The notes: generated by a model not told the origin, from the sequence alone. Shown: positions 25,973 to 35,030, numbered from the stretch's first letter. The stretch: DNA of 64,000 bases from Chryseobacterium ginsenosidimutans (GCF_030823405.1 NZ_JAUSXC010000001.1:1967001-2031000); one strand, 5' to 3'. Numbers and translations are program-made.

Positions 25973-27007
25973 ATGAAAAATATATTTCTGAAGAAATCAT
26001 TTCTATATACACTCTTTATTGCTTTAATGTTAGTTTCTTGTAAAAAAGAAATTGAAAAAGATGGAGATAAAATTAATGATACGTCATCTTCTGTTACGGA
26101 AAACCAGGAAGCGGAAAAAGATTCTATAAAAAAAGATTCTGTTATTCAAAAAGAATCAATACCTCCTACAATGCAGGAAGATGGTTTCTACAATGCTTTT
26201 ATCCTTCCAAAAGATAAAAAAATGCGAGATTCCATATATTCTGTTTTCAGTAAAAAATATTCTGAAAAAGAGCGTTATGCAATTTTAGCTTTAAACAGAC
26301 TGGATTCAAAAAATAAATGGAATGCCGATACGTTGGTTGTTCCGGCGAAAATTGATACTACTTTGATGGAATATTCGCCTTTTCCGATGCAGCTGGATGT
26401 GTTAAGCCCGGTGAAGAAATTTGTGGTTTTTTCATATCCTATTCAGGCTTATGGAGTGTATTCAAACGGAAGTTTAGTGAAATGGGGACCGACAAGTATG
26501 GGTAAAAAAACGGCTAAGACAAAAACGGGTCTTACCTTTGCCAACTGGAAAAAACAATTAGCCATTTCTACTGTAAGCAGCGAATGGAAATTACCATATA
26601 ATTTCAATATTTTTAATCTTGACGGGATCGGATGGCATCAGTATGATCTTCCGGGCTATCCTGCATCGCACTCATGTTTGAGATTGTTGTTGAAAGATGC
26701 AAAATGGCTGTACAATTATGCAGATACCTGGGTGTTAAATCCGGGAGGAGCAACGACAAAAGCTAGAGGAACGGCTGTTTTGGTTTATGGAGATTATGGT
26801 TGGGGTAAAAGAAAGCCTTGGAGAAAACTGTTGAGTGATCCTAATGCGAACAGTGTTTCTGTAGAAGAAATGACAAAAATGATTGAGCCAAATATCGAAA
26901 AAATATTGAGAGAGCAAGACAACAGAGAAAAAGTGGTAGATTCTATCAGAGCTGCAAAAGCAGTACTGGAGCAGATGCCGCAGACGCCAAAAACGGTAGC
27001 TCCTTAA
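25973..27007 (+). CDS. L,D-transpeptidase (YkuD) lipoprotein
   Basis: A 344-residue protein from the ATG at 25973. A lipoprotein signal ends in LVSC with Cys23 as the lipid anchor, followed by an acidic/Ser-rich spacer to about 75. The YkuD domain has FVVFSYPIQAYGVYSNG, WHQYDLPGYPASHSCLRLL with catalytic Cys235, and TAVLVYGDYGWG. It would crosslink or anchor peptidoglycan in the periplasm. It abuts the convergent minus-strand gene with no spacer. Confidence 0.87.
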   Translation: MKNIFLKKSFLYTLFIALMLVSCKKEIEKDGDKINDTSSSVTENQEAEKDSIKKDSVIQKESIPPTMQEDGFYNAFILPKDKKMRDSIYSVFSKKYSEKERYAILALNRLDSKNKWNADTLVVPAKIDTTLMEYSPFPMQLDVLSPVKKFVVFSYPIQAYGVYSNGSLVKWGPTSMGKKTAKTKTGLTFANWKKQLAISTVSSEWKLPYNFNIFNLDGIGWHQYDLPGYPASHSCLRLLLKDAKWLYNYADTWVLNPGGATTKARGTAVLVYGDYGWGKRKPWRKLLSDPNANSVSVEEMTKMIEPNIEKILREQDNREKVVDSIRAAKAVLEQMPQTPKTVAP

Positions 27008-27532
27008 TTAGTCCTTTTTTTCAAAATGTAAAGTCGATTCTTCTGCAAATCTTCTCAATTTCAGCATTTCATCTTTTCCTTTATGCTGCCCGAATCTTGC
27101 TGCAGCATAAGTGAGAGCAATACAAATGAGCATAAGAAAAGAAGCATAGATTGCCCAGGGAAAATCATGGCTGTTGATTTGTTTTTCGACATAATACATC
27201 GAGAAAAAAGTCATCCAGAGAATTGAAAAAGAGAAATACAAAAACATAAAAAATGTCCAAACTGCGGAACTGGGTCCAAAAACACCTCGTATCGCAGTTT
27301 TTTCGTCTTCAATTTCGATCCTTAGCGCTAATCTTGGTTTCCAGTAACTATCATATTTTGTTTCTACACAGATGGTTGCGACTTCTTTATTGATGTTTCC
27401 TGAAAATTCGTCTTTATGCTCTGAGAGATATATTTTTAAATTTTCAGCATATTCTTCTTTGGTAAGATGGGTGAACATTTTAAACCTCGGTCGGCTTCTG
27501 ATCTTATCTAACGTAGTTTCTTCAGTATTCAT
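27008..27532 (-). CDS. Membrane protein of unknown function
   Basis: A 174-residue protein: a polar N-terminal half (about 1-85) with strand-like segments, two transmembrane helices (near 90-112 and 125-145) and a charged C-terminal tail. No family was recognised. Its start lies 4 bases after the stop of the PDZ/protease gene, so they form an operon. Its stop touches the stop of the convergent transpeptidase gene. Confidence 0.72.
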   Translation of the reverse strand: MNTEETTLDKIRSRPRFKMFTHLTKEEYAENLKIYLSEHKDEFSGNINKEVATICVETKYDSYWKPRLALRIEIEDEKTAIRGVFGPSSAVWTFFMFLYFSFSILWMTFFSMYYVEKQINSHDFPWAIYASFLMLICIALTYAAARFGQHKGKDEMLKLRRFAEESTLHFEKKD

Positions 27533-27536
27533 ATAA

Positions 27537-28862
27537 TTAATCTTGATAAGGTATTGGATCTTCTAAAGTAAAACTCAAGGTCATTTGCTTATTTTTCCTT
27601 TCAATAAGTATTTCTATTGTTTTTCCTTCTTCAGATTTCATCATTTCCATGATTTTTTGTAAAGTCATATCTGCAGTTTTCCTTCCATTAATCGTGATCA
27701 GTCTGTCGTCTTTTTGTAATCCCGCTTTTGCACCCGGAGAATCCTGACGAACTCCCGCAATGGAAAAAATTGGTTTTAAAACAAAATTATACTGTAAGCT
27801 GTTATTGATGACTTCAACTCCGCTTGATGGATTGTCTTTGTTTTTTGTAGCAAGAGTTACCATGTCTTTAGTCCATTCCATGCCATCTTGTTTGAAATCT
27901 AAACCGCTCATATTAAAATGAAAAGGATCATCAAAATTTCTGTTTTTCTTTAAATATAATTTCTTATTTGCATAATCAAAAGCTACTGTAAAACGTCTCA
28001 TAATATCACCGCCGATAGAGCCTTTTCTACTTTCAACCAAATTGACGTGCTGTATAGAATATTCGTCGGGCATTGCGGTGAGTGGTTTTTCAAATTTAAA
28101 ATCTCCCAAATAAAAATTATGAATTCTGCTTCTTTTGCCATAAACATCCCCATTAAAACCTCTTCCTAAAAAATCATCAATATTAGGACGGTTATAAACG
28201 AAATCTTTAATTAGAGTAGGGAAGAGCCAAATAGGATCACTGTTTCCAAGATCTATTAATAATTTTGAGTTTTTTCTTTCGTTGGTCATTTCCACATCAG
28301 CGAGAATGTAAGGCTTATTTTTTTCGATACTGATATTCAGTTCACTGAAGTTTCTTATCTTTTTCTTAAATAAGTTTTCGTCATTATAAATGATGATTTT
28401 CTTTGAGCTATAGTCGATAATAACAGGATGATTCTTGAAAAAATGATAGCCGATAATCCCGTTTACAGGAATTCCTACATGAGATGAAATATTAAAATCC
28501 TGATCTACAATAATAAAAAGCGTCATGGAATAGCTTACATAATCTTTTCCGCTTCTTGCAATATTATTTTCTGATATAAAACCATCGATGCTTGCATTTC
28601 CGCCTAATCCTGAAAATTTTATTTTCTCAAGATTGGTAAGCTTTAGTTCCTTATTTTCCAGACTGAAAAGAGAAGTTTCTGCAACACCCGTATCTAATAA
28701 AAATGTAAGATCGACACCATTTACATTGATAGGAATAAAAATTAAGTTGTTGATTAATTTAAAAGGGATAACCGTTTTTTTAGCATCCTGGAGTTCAAAT
28801 GAATTCTGAGCATTCATAAAAATGCTTATAAAAAAAATCCAGAAAAAATGCTTAAATTTCAT
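27537..28862 (-). CDS. Retropepsin-like aspartyl protease with C-terminal PDZ domain
   Basis: A 441-residue exported protein; the signal peptide ends near FMNAQ. The first retropepsin-like lobe has FLLDTGVAETS (Asp57-Thr-Gly). The second lobe carries LLIDLGNSDP (D-L-G in place of DTG), and FSGLGG resembles a flap region. A PDZ domain follows at about 345-430 (IAGVRQDSPGAKAGLQKDDR, then INGRK). It probably acts in the periplasm or outer membrane on unfolded or membrane proteins. The degenerate second motif leaves catalysis open. Confidence 0.82.
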   Translation of the reverse strand: MKFKHFFWIFFISIFMNAQNSFELQDAKKTVIPFKLINNLIFIPINVNGVDLTFLLDTGVAETSLFSLENKELKLTNLEKIKFSGLGGNASIDGFISENNIARSGKDYVSYSMTLFIIVDQDFNISSHVGIPVNGIIGYHFFKNHPVIIDYSSKKIIIYNDENLFKKKIRNFSELNISIEKNKPYILADVEMTNERKNSKLLIDLGNSDPIWLFPTLIKDFVYNRPNIDDFLGRGFNGDVYGKRSRIHNFYLGDFKFEKPLTAMPDEYSIQHVNLVESRKGSIGGDIMRRFTVAFDYANKKLYLKKNRNFDDPFHFNMSGLDFKQDGMEWTKDMVTLATKNKDNPSSGVEVINNSLQYNFVLKPIFSIAGVRQDSPGAKAGLQKDDRLITINGRKTADMTLQKIMEMMKSEEGKTIEILIERKNKQMTLSFTLEDPIPYQD

Positions 28863-28896
28863 TTACTGAATTTACTGAATTTATCCTTATCATAAA

Positions 28897-28926
28897 TAAA
28901 AAACATTCCCAAAATTGAGAATGCTT
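28897..28926 (-). terminator. Terminator downstream of the esterase gene
   Basis: Arms 28901-28910 and 28917-28926 pair over 10 positions with two G-T pairs on the minus strand, followed by T residues. It lies 45 bases beyond the esterase stop. Confidence 0.6.
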
Positions 28927-28970
28927 ATGTATTTTATAATGAATTAAAATAAATCTTTAACTTTTCATAA

Positions 28971-29609
28971 TTATTTAGAGAAGAAATCCATCAGATCCAT
29001 ATAGTTTTTCTGGTTTACTCCATGTCCGCTCATATATTCTCTGAAAGTAAAATAGCAATTCAGGTCATACAGTAGATCTGCCGCTTTTTTACCCCATTCG
29101 AAGGGAATTACAGCATCATCCGTTCCGTGAGAAACAAAAAAGCGAAGTCTTTCCAGTTTTTTCTTGTCTTTTACAATATCGGTTAATATTTTTTCTTCGG
29201 GATAACTGCTTAAACACGCCACAAGATTGAACATTTCAGGATATTTTAACGCTAAAGCATAACACAAAATTCCGCCCTGGCTGAAACCGCAAAGGTGGGT
29301 TTTGCCTTCCGTAATTCCATAATGATTTACAATTTTCAAGATGCTTTCCAAAGCAGAATTTAATGATTCCGTTGCCTGTGGAACATCTACAAAATTATCA
29401 GGATTGTTAAAGTCGATATCATACCATGAATATCCTTCAAACTGAGTGGCTCTCGGTGCCCTGAAACTTACAATGATCCAATCTTCCGGAAGTGTTTCTC
29501 TGAAGCTGAAAAGGTCTTGTTCATTGCTTCCATAGCCATGAAGCAGAAAAAGAATAGTGGTATTCGGAGTGATATTTTCGGGTTCTCTTACGATGTAATC
29601 TAAATTCAT
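28971..29609 (-). CDS. Alpha/beta hydrolase, carboxylesterase/phospholipase family
   Basis: A 212-residue cytoplasmic esterase of the YpfH/LysoPLA2 type. The FLLHGYGSNEQDLF oxyanion region, the nucleophile Ser110 in CGFSQGG, Asp165 in HGTDDAVIP and His196 in SGHGV form the triad. It hydrolyses short acyl esters or acts as an acyl-protein or lyso-lipid esterase. A TATCTTTG promoter element ends only 4 bases before its ATG, so the transcript may be leaderless. A terminator follows. Confidence 0.9.
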   Translation of the reverse strand: MNLDYIVREPENITPNTTILFLLHGYGSNEQDLFSFRETLPEDWIIVSFRAPRATQFEGYSWYDIDFNNPDNFVDVPQATESLNSALESILKIVNHYGITEGKTHLCGFSQGGILCYALALKYPEMFNLVACLSSYPEEKILTDIVKDKKKLERLRFFVSHGTDDAVIPFEWGKKAADLLYDLNCYFTFREYMSGHGVNQKNYMDLMDFFSK

Positions 29610-29613
29610 GAAG

Positions 29614-29621
29614 CAAAGATA
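29614..29621 (-). promoter_or_regulatory. -7 promoter element of the esterase gene
   Basis: TATCTTTG on the minus strand matches TAnnTTTG and ends 4 bases before the ATG at 29609, implying initiation at or near the start codon. Confidence 0.6.
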
Positions 29622-29833
29622 AATAATAATGATGTATTTTAATTTGATAATTTAAACAATGAAATCATTTGAAAAATAGTAATAATCTATCAGATTTTCT
29701 AGCATTGAACAGCTGAAATATTATGCGGAATCGAGATAATCCCGACCTTGTAAATATATTATTGATTTGATATTGTTTAGAAATTTTTATTGGAAAATTT
29801 TCATAAAAGTTATTTTTATATTGATAAAAAACC

Positions 29834-29841
29834 TATATTTG
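29834..29841 (+). promoter_or_regulatory. -7 promoter element of the small lipoprotein gene
   Basis: TATATTTG matches TAnnTTTG, 25 bases before the ATG at 29867. A purine-rich GGAGAA lies just before that start, one of the few Shine-Dalgarno-like sites in the window. Confidence 0.55.
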
Positions 29842-29866
29842 AAACATTAAAAATCTATTTGGAGAA

Positions 29867-30319
29867 ATGAAGCAATTTTACAAATCAAAAAGTTTACTTA
29901 GACTTTCTTTTTTATTCGCCGTATTATTTTCAGTAATTGTTGTTGTTAACTCTTGTAAGAAGGATGACGATGATGAATATACGGATCATATTGTTCAGTT
30001 TGAAGCAAAAATTGTTACTGGTGGTCCTACACCTGCACCTACGCCGCCTGTTACGGGTAACTTTAAAGCAGTTGTTACTCAGGTAGGAACAGCACAAGGT
30101 ACAACCTTTAATCCTACAGGAATTGTATGGTCAAGCGGAGAACAGTTTATAAACTCAAGCCAGTCACAATTGAATTTAGCTGCAAATGCTAATCTTCCAT
30201 ATAGTGATTCTAAACTAATCGTAACGATTTGGGTAGATGGTGAGGTTGCTAAAAGCGATACTGTACAAGGATCAGGAGAGAAAAGTGCAGCAGTTGCTCA
30301 CAGTTTCTTAGAACTTTAA
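29867..30319 (+). CDS. Small lipoprotein of unknown function
   Basis: A 150-residue protein with a lipoprotein signal (hydrophobic core, then VVNSC with Cys30 as anchor) followed by KKDDDDE, an acidic stretch of the type reported as a surface-export signal for flavobacterial lipoproteins. A Pro/Thr-rich linker (around 53-63) precedes a strand-rich domain ending in HSFLEL. No family was recognised. It has its own promoter and terminator. Confidence 0.75.
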   Translation: MKQFYKSKSLLRLSFLFAVLFSVIVVVNSCKKDDDDEYTDHIVQFEAKIVTGGPTPAPTPPVTGNFKAVVTQVGTAQGTTFNPTGIVWSSGEQFINSSQSQLNLAANANLPYSDSKLIVTIWVDGEVAKSDTVQGSGEKSAAVAHSFLEL

Positions 30320-30344
30320 GAAATACTAAGTTTCAAAAATATAT

Positions 30345-30373
30345 AAAAGATTGTCGAAAGGCAGTCTTTTTTA
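30345..30373 (+). terminator. Terminator of the small lipoprotein gene
   Basis: A 9-bp stem (30347-30355 with 30360-30368, two G-T pairs, loop GAAA) is followed by a T run. Confidence 0.75.
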
Positions 30374-30391
30374 TTTTCAAATTATTGGTGA

Positions 30392-30430
30392 AAACAAGTG
30401 CGCGAAATTGAAAATTTCGCGCACTTGTTT
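30392..30430. repeat. Long perfect hairpin between convergent genes
   Basis: An 18-bp perfect inverted repeat (30392-30409 with 30413-30430) has a GAA loop and a core of alternating GCGCGAAATT. It is much stronger than the ordinary terminators nearby and lies 13 bases past the tyrS stop, so it probably terminates tyrS from the minus strand. The same GAA loop recurs in the hairpin at 38212. Confidence 0.85.
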
Positions 30431-30443
30431 ATTTATTAAAAGA

Positions 30444-31724
30444 TTAAATTACCTTTACAATGAATTGATTTCTCTTACCTTTTTGTAGCAGAAGGAATTT
30501 ACCATCAATAAGATCTGTTTCATTAATTGTAAATGTAGCATTTACTTTTTGTTTATTAACAGAGATTGAATTTCCTTTTATCTCTCTTTGAGCTTCACTT
30601 TTAGATTTTAAAAAATTTGATTCGGAAAGTAGATCAATTATATTTAAACCTATAATGTTAGATTTTGACATTTCATTATTAGGAACTCCGTCAAAAATTT
30701 CTGTAAATATTTGCTCATTCATATCTTCCATTCCTTTGCTGAATAGAATTTCAGAAGCTCTTAAAGCTTTTTCGTATTCTTCTCTTCCATGAACCCAAAC
30801 GGTAATTTCTTCCGCCAATTTCTTTTGAAGCTTTTTTTCGTGTTCAGCTGTTTTATGTTCTTCAATTAAAGTTTCAATTTCTTCTCTACTTAAAAATGTG
30901 TAAAATTTAATGAATCTTTCAGCATCTGCATCAGTTGCATTCAACCAAAACTGATAAAATTTATAAGGTGAAGTTTTCTTCTTATCCAGCCAATAATTTT
31001 CGCCACTTTCAGATTTTCCAAATTTTGAGCCGTCTGCTTTTGTTATCAAAGGAACAGTTAGTGCAAAAGCTTCTCCTTTAGCCTTTCTACGGATCAATTC
31101 TGTACCTGTCGTGATATTTCCCCACTGGTCAGAACCTCCCATCTGAAGTTTTACATTATTATTTTGGTATAAATGAAGGAAATCATATCCTTGAATTAAC
31201 TGATACGTAAATTCCGTAAAACTCATTCCGTCAACACCCGCTTCCCCGGAAAGTCTCTTTTTCACAGAATCTTTCGCCATCATATAGTTCACGGTAATAT
31301 TTTTCCCAACATTTTTTGCAAAATCAAGGAAAGAAATATTTTTCATCCAGTCGTAATTGTTCACCAATTCAGCTTTGTTGGTTTCATTACTATCAAAATG
31401 TAAAAATCTTGAAAGCTGATTTTTTAAACAATCAACATAGTGTAAAAGTGTTTCTTCATCCAAAAGATTTCTCTCGGAAGATTTTCCTGAAGGATCACCA
31501 ATCATTCCTGTAGCGCCACCTACCAAAGCAATCGGCTTATGACCGTGCTGTTGAAAATGAGCCAAAATTTTAATCTGAATAAGACTTCCGATATGTAAAG
31601 AATCTGCAGTTGGGTCGAAACCGATATAGGCAGTTGTCATTTCCTTATTCAGTTGTTCGTCCGTTCCGGGCATCATGTCGGCAAAAAGCCCGCGCCATTT
31701 CAGTTCTTCAATAAAAGAGTTCAT
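30444..31724 (-). CDS. tyrS: Tyrosyl-tRNA synthetase
   Basis: A 426-residue class I aminoacyl-tRNA synthetase, the usual bacterial length. The HIGH motif is HIGS in [11 protein letters not shown] and the KMSKS counterpart is KFGKS in [28 protein letters not shown] and [14 protein letters not shown] are specific to TyrRS of the TyrS group. A C-terminal S4-like RNA-binding domain covers about 360-426. It charges tRNA-Tyr. It is divergent to the sigma factor gene, with its own TATCTTTG element upstream. Confidence 0.97.
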   Translation of the reverse strand: MNSFIEELKWRGLFADMMPGTDEQLNKEMTTAYIGFDPTADSLHIGSLIQIKILAHFQQHGHKPIALVGGATGMIGDPSGKSSERNLLDEETLLHYVDCLKNQLSRFLHFDSNETNKAELVNNYDWMKNISFLDFAKNVGKNITVNYMMAKDSVKKRLSGEAGVDGMSFTEFTYQLIQGYDFLHLYQNNNVKLQMGGSDQWGNITTGTELIRRKAKGEAFALTVPLITKADGSKFGKSESGENYWLDKKKTSPYKFYQFWLNATDADAERFIKFYTFLSREEIETLIEEHKTAEHEKKLQKKLAEEITVWVHGREEYEKALRASEILFSKGMEDMNEQIFTEIFDGVPNNEMSKSNIIGLNIIDLLSESNFLKSKSEAQREIKGNSISVNKQKVNATFTINETDLIDGKFLLLQKGKRNQFIVKVI

Positions 31725-31750
31725 TATTTTTTGCTTTAAAATTTAATGTG

Positions 31751-31758
31751 CAAAGATA
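31751..31758 (-). promoter_or_regulatory. -7 promoter element of tyrS
   Basis: TATCTTTG on the minus strand ends 26 bases before the tyrS ATG and matches TAnnTTTG. The -33 box is weak. Confidence 0.5.
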
Positions 31759-31816
31759 ATAAATTCAGGGTTATAAAGAATAGAAAAGGGAAGAAGCTCA
31801 TTCGCTCATCTGTGTA

Positions 31817-31848
31817 TTTGCCTTTTTGCCCAGAATCAATTATATTTG
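31817..31848 (+). promoter_or_regulatory. Promoter of the ECF sigma factor gene
   Basis: TTTG at 31817-31820 and TATATTTG at 31841-31848, 20 bases apart, match the full Bacteroidota consensus. The ATG follows 6 bases after the -7 box, so the mRNA should have almost no leader. Confidence 0.7.
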
Positions 31849-31854
31849 TTATAC

Positions 31855-32415
31855 ATGAAAGACGAACAATTATTTTCACTTATCCAAAAGGCAAAGGAAA
31901 AAAACCAGAAAGCCCAGACAAAGCTCATTAATGTTTTTTGGGTAGATGTATTTTCTTTTGTGATGAAAAAAGTGAGGGATGAAAACGATGCAGATGAAAT
32001 TACAGTAAATGTTTTTTCAAAAGTTTTGTCGAAATTGGATATGTATGATCCTCATTTTCAGTTTAAGACATGGGTTTTAACAATCGCTCAAAATACAATT
32101 ATCGATTTCTGGAGAAAAAAATCAAGGGAAAATCAGGATCCGACAGAAAACTTAGATGAAGTAAAGAATCAGTTTGCAAAATCTCCCGAAGAATTAATGA
32201 TTTCGGACGAAGAACAAAAGAAAATCATTAAAACGATTGAATCTTTAGATGCAAATTATCAGGACATCATTAAATTAAGGTTTTTTGAAGAAAAAAGCAT
32301 TAAAGAAATAGCCGAAGAACTCGGAATTTCCGTTGCCAATACGAAAGTAAGAGTAATGCGCGCCAAAAAAGTTTTAGCAGAATTGCTGAAAAATAATGAG
32401 TTTGAGGATAATTAA
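31855..32415 (+). CDS. ECF-type RNA polymerase sigma factor
   Basis: A 186-residue sigma-70 family protein from the ATG at 31855. Region 2 has ENDADEITVNVFSKVLSKLD and FKTWVLTIAQNTIIDFWRKK (the -10 binding helix). Region 4 has YQDIIKLRFFEEKSIKEIAE followed by LGISVANTKVRVMRAKK. Length and domains are those of group 4 factors. No anti-sigma factor gene is next to it, so its control is not visible here. It ends base-to-base against the convergent secreted protein gene. Confidence 0.92.
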   Translation: MKDEQLFSLIQKAKEKNQKAQTKLINVFWVDVFSFVMKKVRDENDADEITVNVFSKVLSKLDMYDPHFQFKTWVLTIAQNTIIDFWRKKSRENQDPTENLDEVKNQFAKSPEELMISDEEQKKIIKTIESLDANYQDIIKLRFFEEKSIKEIAEELGISVANTKVRVMRAKKVLAELLKNNEFEDN

Positions 32416-33048
32416 TTACAAATAAACGTCCTCTTTAGTTTTTGGTAACGTAATTTTTCTTTGTTTATCTTGATTTCTGTTTTGAAGATTAATTTTCAAT
32501 CCTTTTTTAGTAAAAGTTTCTTTCTTAGATTGACCATACTCCGAAACATTCTCAACTTCTTTTTCATAAGTAAGCTGCCCCGTTGAAAGATTAAAGTCTG
32601 TACTTGCCCAATAATCTCCCGGTCTTCCGCTTTCCGAAGAGTATCCGATTAATTCAAAGTGTCCGTTCTGAAATCTGTATTTATCGGTATATCCCCATTT
32701 CCAACTGCTCCCGCCAGCCTGAGTAATCTCCAGAATTCCTTTTTTTATTTGCATATTCTGGTAAGGATCACCCATCATGCCGCCGCCATTGCTTTCTAAA
32801 ACAGCATTTCTGGATTTTTCTAACATTGTCCATTTTCCATTGGTTTTTTTCAGGATTTGAATTTCCCTTATTTTCCCAAGTTCGCCTTCATCCACGGTAT
32901 TGTAAATAATTACTTTCTCAGGAATTTTATCTCCATCCAAATCACCGTCAACGGTTTCAATTATTGTTGAACCTTTCGGCTGAAATTCTTTCTGAGCAAA
33001 ACAAAATGTACTGAAAATAAGAGTGAAAAGGCAAAATGTAATCTTCAT
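32416..33048 (-). CDS. Exported protein of unknown function
   Basis: A 210-residue protein with a signal peptide ending in FCFAQ (about residue 19). A DGDLDGDKIPEKVI stretch near residues 34-47 resembles the calcium-binding loops of FG-GAP/VCBS-like repeats. The central part is rich in aromatic residues and Gly (WKWGYTDKYRF). No further family was recognised. It is convergent with the sigma factor gene, with no gap between stops. Confidence 0.7.
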   Translation of the reverse strand: MKITFCLFTLIFSTFCFAQKEFQPKGSTIIETVDGDLDGDKIPEKVIIYNTVDEGELGKIREIQILKKTNGKWTMLEKSRNAVLESNGGGMMGDPYQNMQIKKGILEITQAGGSSWKWGYTDKYRFQNGHFELIGYSSESGRPGDYWASTDFNLSTGQLTYEKEVENVSEYGQSKKETFTKKGLKINLQNRNQDKQRKITLPKTKEDVYL

Positions 33049-33101
33049 AATAAATATTAATGTTTAAAATTACGAAATTATGTGTTTCATCAATATCTGT
33101 C

Positions 33102-33135
33102 TTTGATTGTTTCGATAAAAAAATCACTAACTTTG
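33102..33135 (+). promoter_or_regulatory. Promoter of lipA
   Basis: TTTG at 33102-33105 and TAACTTTG at 33128-33135, 22 bases apart, fit the Bacteroidota consensus. The lipA ATG follows 20 bases after. Confidence 0.65.
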
Positions 33136-33155
33136 AAGCTCAATTTGAGAAATAA

Positions 33156-34022
33156 ATGGAGAATTTAGTTCAAGATACTACCGTTCAAAAACCAAAATGG
33201 ATTCGTGTAAAACTTCCTACGGGAAAGAATTACAGAGAATTAAGGACTTTGGTTGATAAATATAAATTAAATACAATTTGCCAAAGCGGAAGCTGCCCGA
33301 ATATGGGCGAATGTTGGGGAGAAGGTACGGCAACTTTCATGATTTTAGGAAATATCTGTACGAGAAGCTGTGGATTTTGTGGTGTAAAAACCGGAAAACC
33401 ACTCGATGTAAACTGGGATGAACCTGAAAAAGTAGCCCGATCAATCAAATTAATGAAAATTAAGCATGCGGTTTTAACTTCAGTTGACCGTGATGATTTG
33501 AAAGATATGGGATCAATCCTTTGGGGTGAAACCGTAAATGCGGTAAGAAGAATTTCTCCGGGAACGACGATGGAAACTTTGATTCCGGATTTTCAAGGAC
33601 TCACAAAACATTTGGACAGAATGGTGGAGGTTGCTCCGGAAGTAATCTCTCATAATATGGAAACCGTAAAACGTTTAACAAGAGAAGTGAGAATTCAGGC
33701 AAAATACGAAAGAAGCCTTGAAGTTTTAAGATATCTGAAAGAAGCGGGACAAAGAAGAACAAAAACCGGTATGATGCTTGGCTTAGGTGAAAATAAAGAT
33801 GAAGTTTTTCAGACTATTGAAGACATCAGAAATGCCAATGTTGACATTATTACATTAGGACAATATTTGCAGCCGACAAAAAAACATCTTCCTGTAAAGA
33901 AATTCATTACTCCGGAAGAGTTTGATGAATTCGGGGATTTTGCAAGAAGTTTAGGCTTCAGACATGTTGAAAGTTCACCTTTGGTGAGAAGTTCTTACCA
34001 CGCAGAAAAACATATTCATTAA
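33156..34022 (+). CDS. lipA: Lipoyl synthase
   Basis: A 288-residue radical-SAM enzyme that inserts two sulfurs into protein-bound octanoyl groups. Both iron-sulfur sites are present: the auxiliary cluster C-x4-C-x5-C (Cys42, Cys47, Cys53) and the radical-SAM C-x3-C-x2-C (Cys68, Cys72, Cys75). [18 protein letters not shown] and the C-terminal [13 protein letters not shown] are family hallmarks. It has its own promoter and terminator, hence a single-gene unit. Confidence 0.97.
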   Translation: MENLVQDTTVQKPKWIRVKLPTGKNYRELRTLVDKYKLNTICQSGSCPNMGECWGEGTATFMILGNICTRSCGFCGVKTGKPLDVNWDEPEKVARSIKLMKIKHAVLTSVDRDDLKDMGSILWGETVNAVRRISPGTTMETLIPDFQGLTKHLDRMVEVAPEVISHNMETVKRLTREVRIQAKYERSLEVLRYLKEAGQRRTKTGMMLGLGENKDEVFQTIEDIRNANVDIITLGQYLQPTKKHLPVKKFITPEEFDEFGDFARSLGFRHVESSPLVRSSYHAEKHIH

Positions 34023-34027
34023 AATAT

Positions 34028-34058
34028 AAATCGCTTCAAATTTTGGAGCGATTTTTTT
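34028..34058 (+). terminator. Terminator of lipA
   Basis: An 8-bp perfect stem (34028-34035 with 34047-34054) is followed by a T run, 5 bases after the lipA stop. Confidence 0.8.
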
Positions 34059-34065
34059 ATATCAT

Positions 34066-34165
34066 TGCAACGAGGAGCGAAGTGACGAAGCAATCTCTTT
34101 AAAACTTTATGGTAACTATATTAAAAATAGATTTCTTCATTCCATTTCGTTCGGAATGACATAAA
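34066..34165. repeat. CATTCCG / GAGCGAAG-type intergenic repeat
   Basis: Non-coding DNA with GCAACGAGGAGCGAAGTGAC followed by GAAGCAATCTC, and at the other end CATTTCGTTCGGAATGACAT. Such TGTCATTCCG and AGCGAAGCGAC sequences are, as I recall, dispersed through Chryseobacterium genomes. A related stretch is at 45185-45246. The function is unknown; they can fold into hairpins. Confidence 0.55.
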
Positions 34166-34175
34166 AATCTAAGGA

Positions 34176-35030
34176 TTACGCTTGAACCTTACTCAAATGC
34201 TTTTTCTTGAAAGCAGAAGGTGTTTCCCCGATATATTTTTTAAACAGTTTATTAAAATAAGAAAGACTTTCAAAACCTACCTGGAAACAAACTTCAGTAA
34301 CACAGGAATTTTGTAACAACAATAGTTTTGCCTGATTGATTCTGTAATTATTCACAAAATCGGTGAACGTCATATTTGTTTGTTTTTTGAAATAGCGACA
34401 AAAAGCAGGAGTGCTTAGACTCACATTTTCGGCAATGATATTTACATTAGGGTTTTTATCATAATTTTCATGAATGTAGTCGTAGATAGTTCCCATACGG
34501 ATTTTATCATTTAGAAACCATTTTATCCGGGTATCTTCACTGTTCAGTTCTTTTACTTCTTCTGAATTGGCGAGAATCTGTAAGATTTCAATTAAACCAA
34601 TTAAAGAGACGAAAGAATTTTCATCTTTGATCTGATGAAGTTTTTCAACGGCAATTTTTTTTGTTTCTCCTGAAAATGATAAACCAAGATAAGAACGGTC
34701 GAGTAATTTTTTAATATTTTGAAATTCGGGAATAGAAAAAATAAGTTCTTGGAGGAAGTTTTCTCGCATTTGCAGAACCAATTGTTTGCATTCTGTCTGA
34801 ATTCGGTAATCAAAATTGAGATGAGGAACATTTGAACCAATCAATAGCAGATCACTTTCTTTAAAATCAGAAATATTTTTCCCTACATGACGGATTCCGT
34901 TTGAAGCTTCTACATAAACAAGCTCTATTTCAGGATGGTAATGCCAAAAAAAACAGTTTTTCATAGAAGGAGAAAACAACTTAAAAGACTTTTCCTCTTC
35001 AAATTCAATGATTTCTTTCTGAATTTTCAT
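34176..35030 (-). CDS. AraC-family regulator with cupin sensor
   Basis: A 284-residue protein. An N-terminal cupin (about 15-110) includes FFWHYHPEIELVYVE, the usual metal- or ligand-binding His/Glu set. The C-terminal AraC domain has ENVSLSTPAFCRYFKKQTN and VCFQVGFESLSYFNKLFKKY as its two HTH units. It is divergent to an MFS exporter across a 165-base gap, the standard layout of a regulator and its target. Confidence 0.9.
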   Translation of the reverse strand: MKIQKEIIEFEEEKSFKLFSPSMKNCFFWHYHPEIELVYVEASNGIRHVGKNISDFKESDLLLIGSNVPHLNFDYRIQTECKQLVLQMRENFLQELIFSIPEFQNIKKLLDRSYLGLSFSGETKKIAVEKLHQIKDENSFVSLIGLIEILQILANSEEVKELNSEDTRIKWFLNDKIRMGTIYDYIHENYDKNPNVNIIAENVSLSTPAFCRYFKKQTNMTFTDFVNNYRINQAKLLLLQNSCVTEVCFQVGFESLSYFNKLFKKYIGETPSAFKKKHLSKVQA

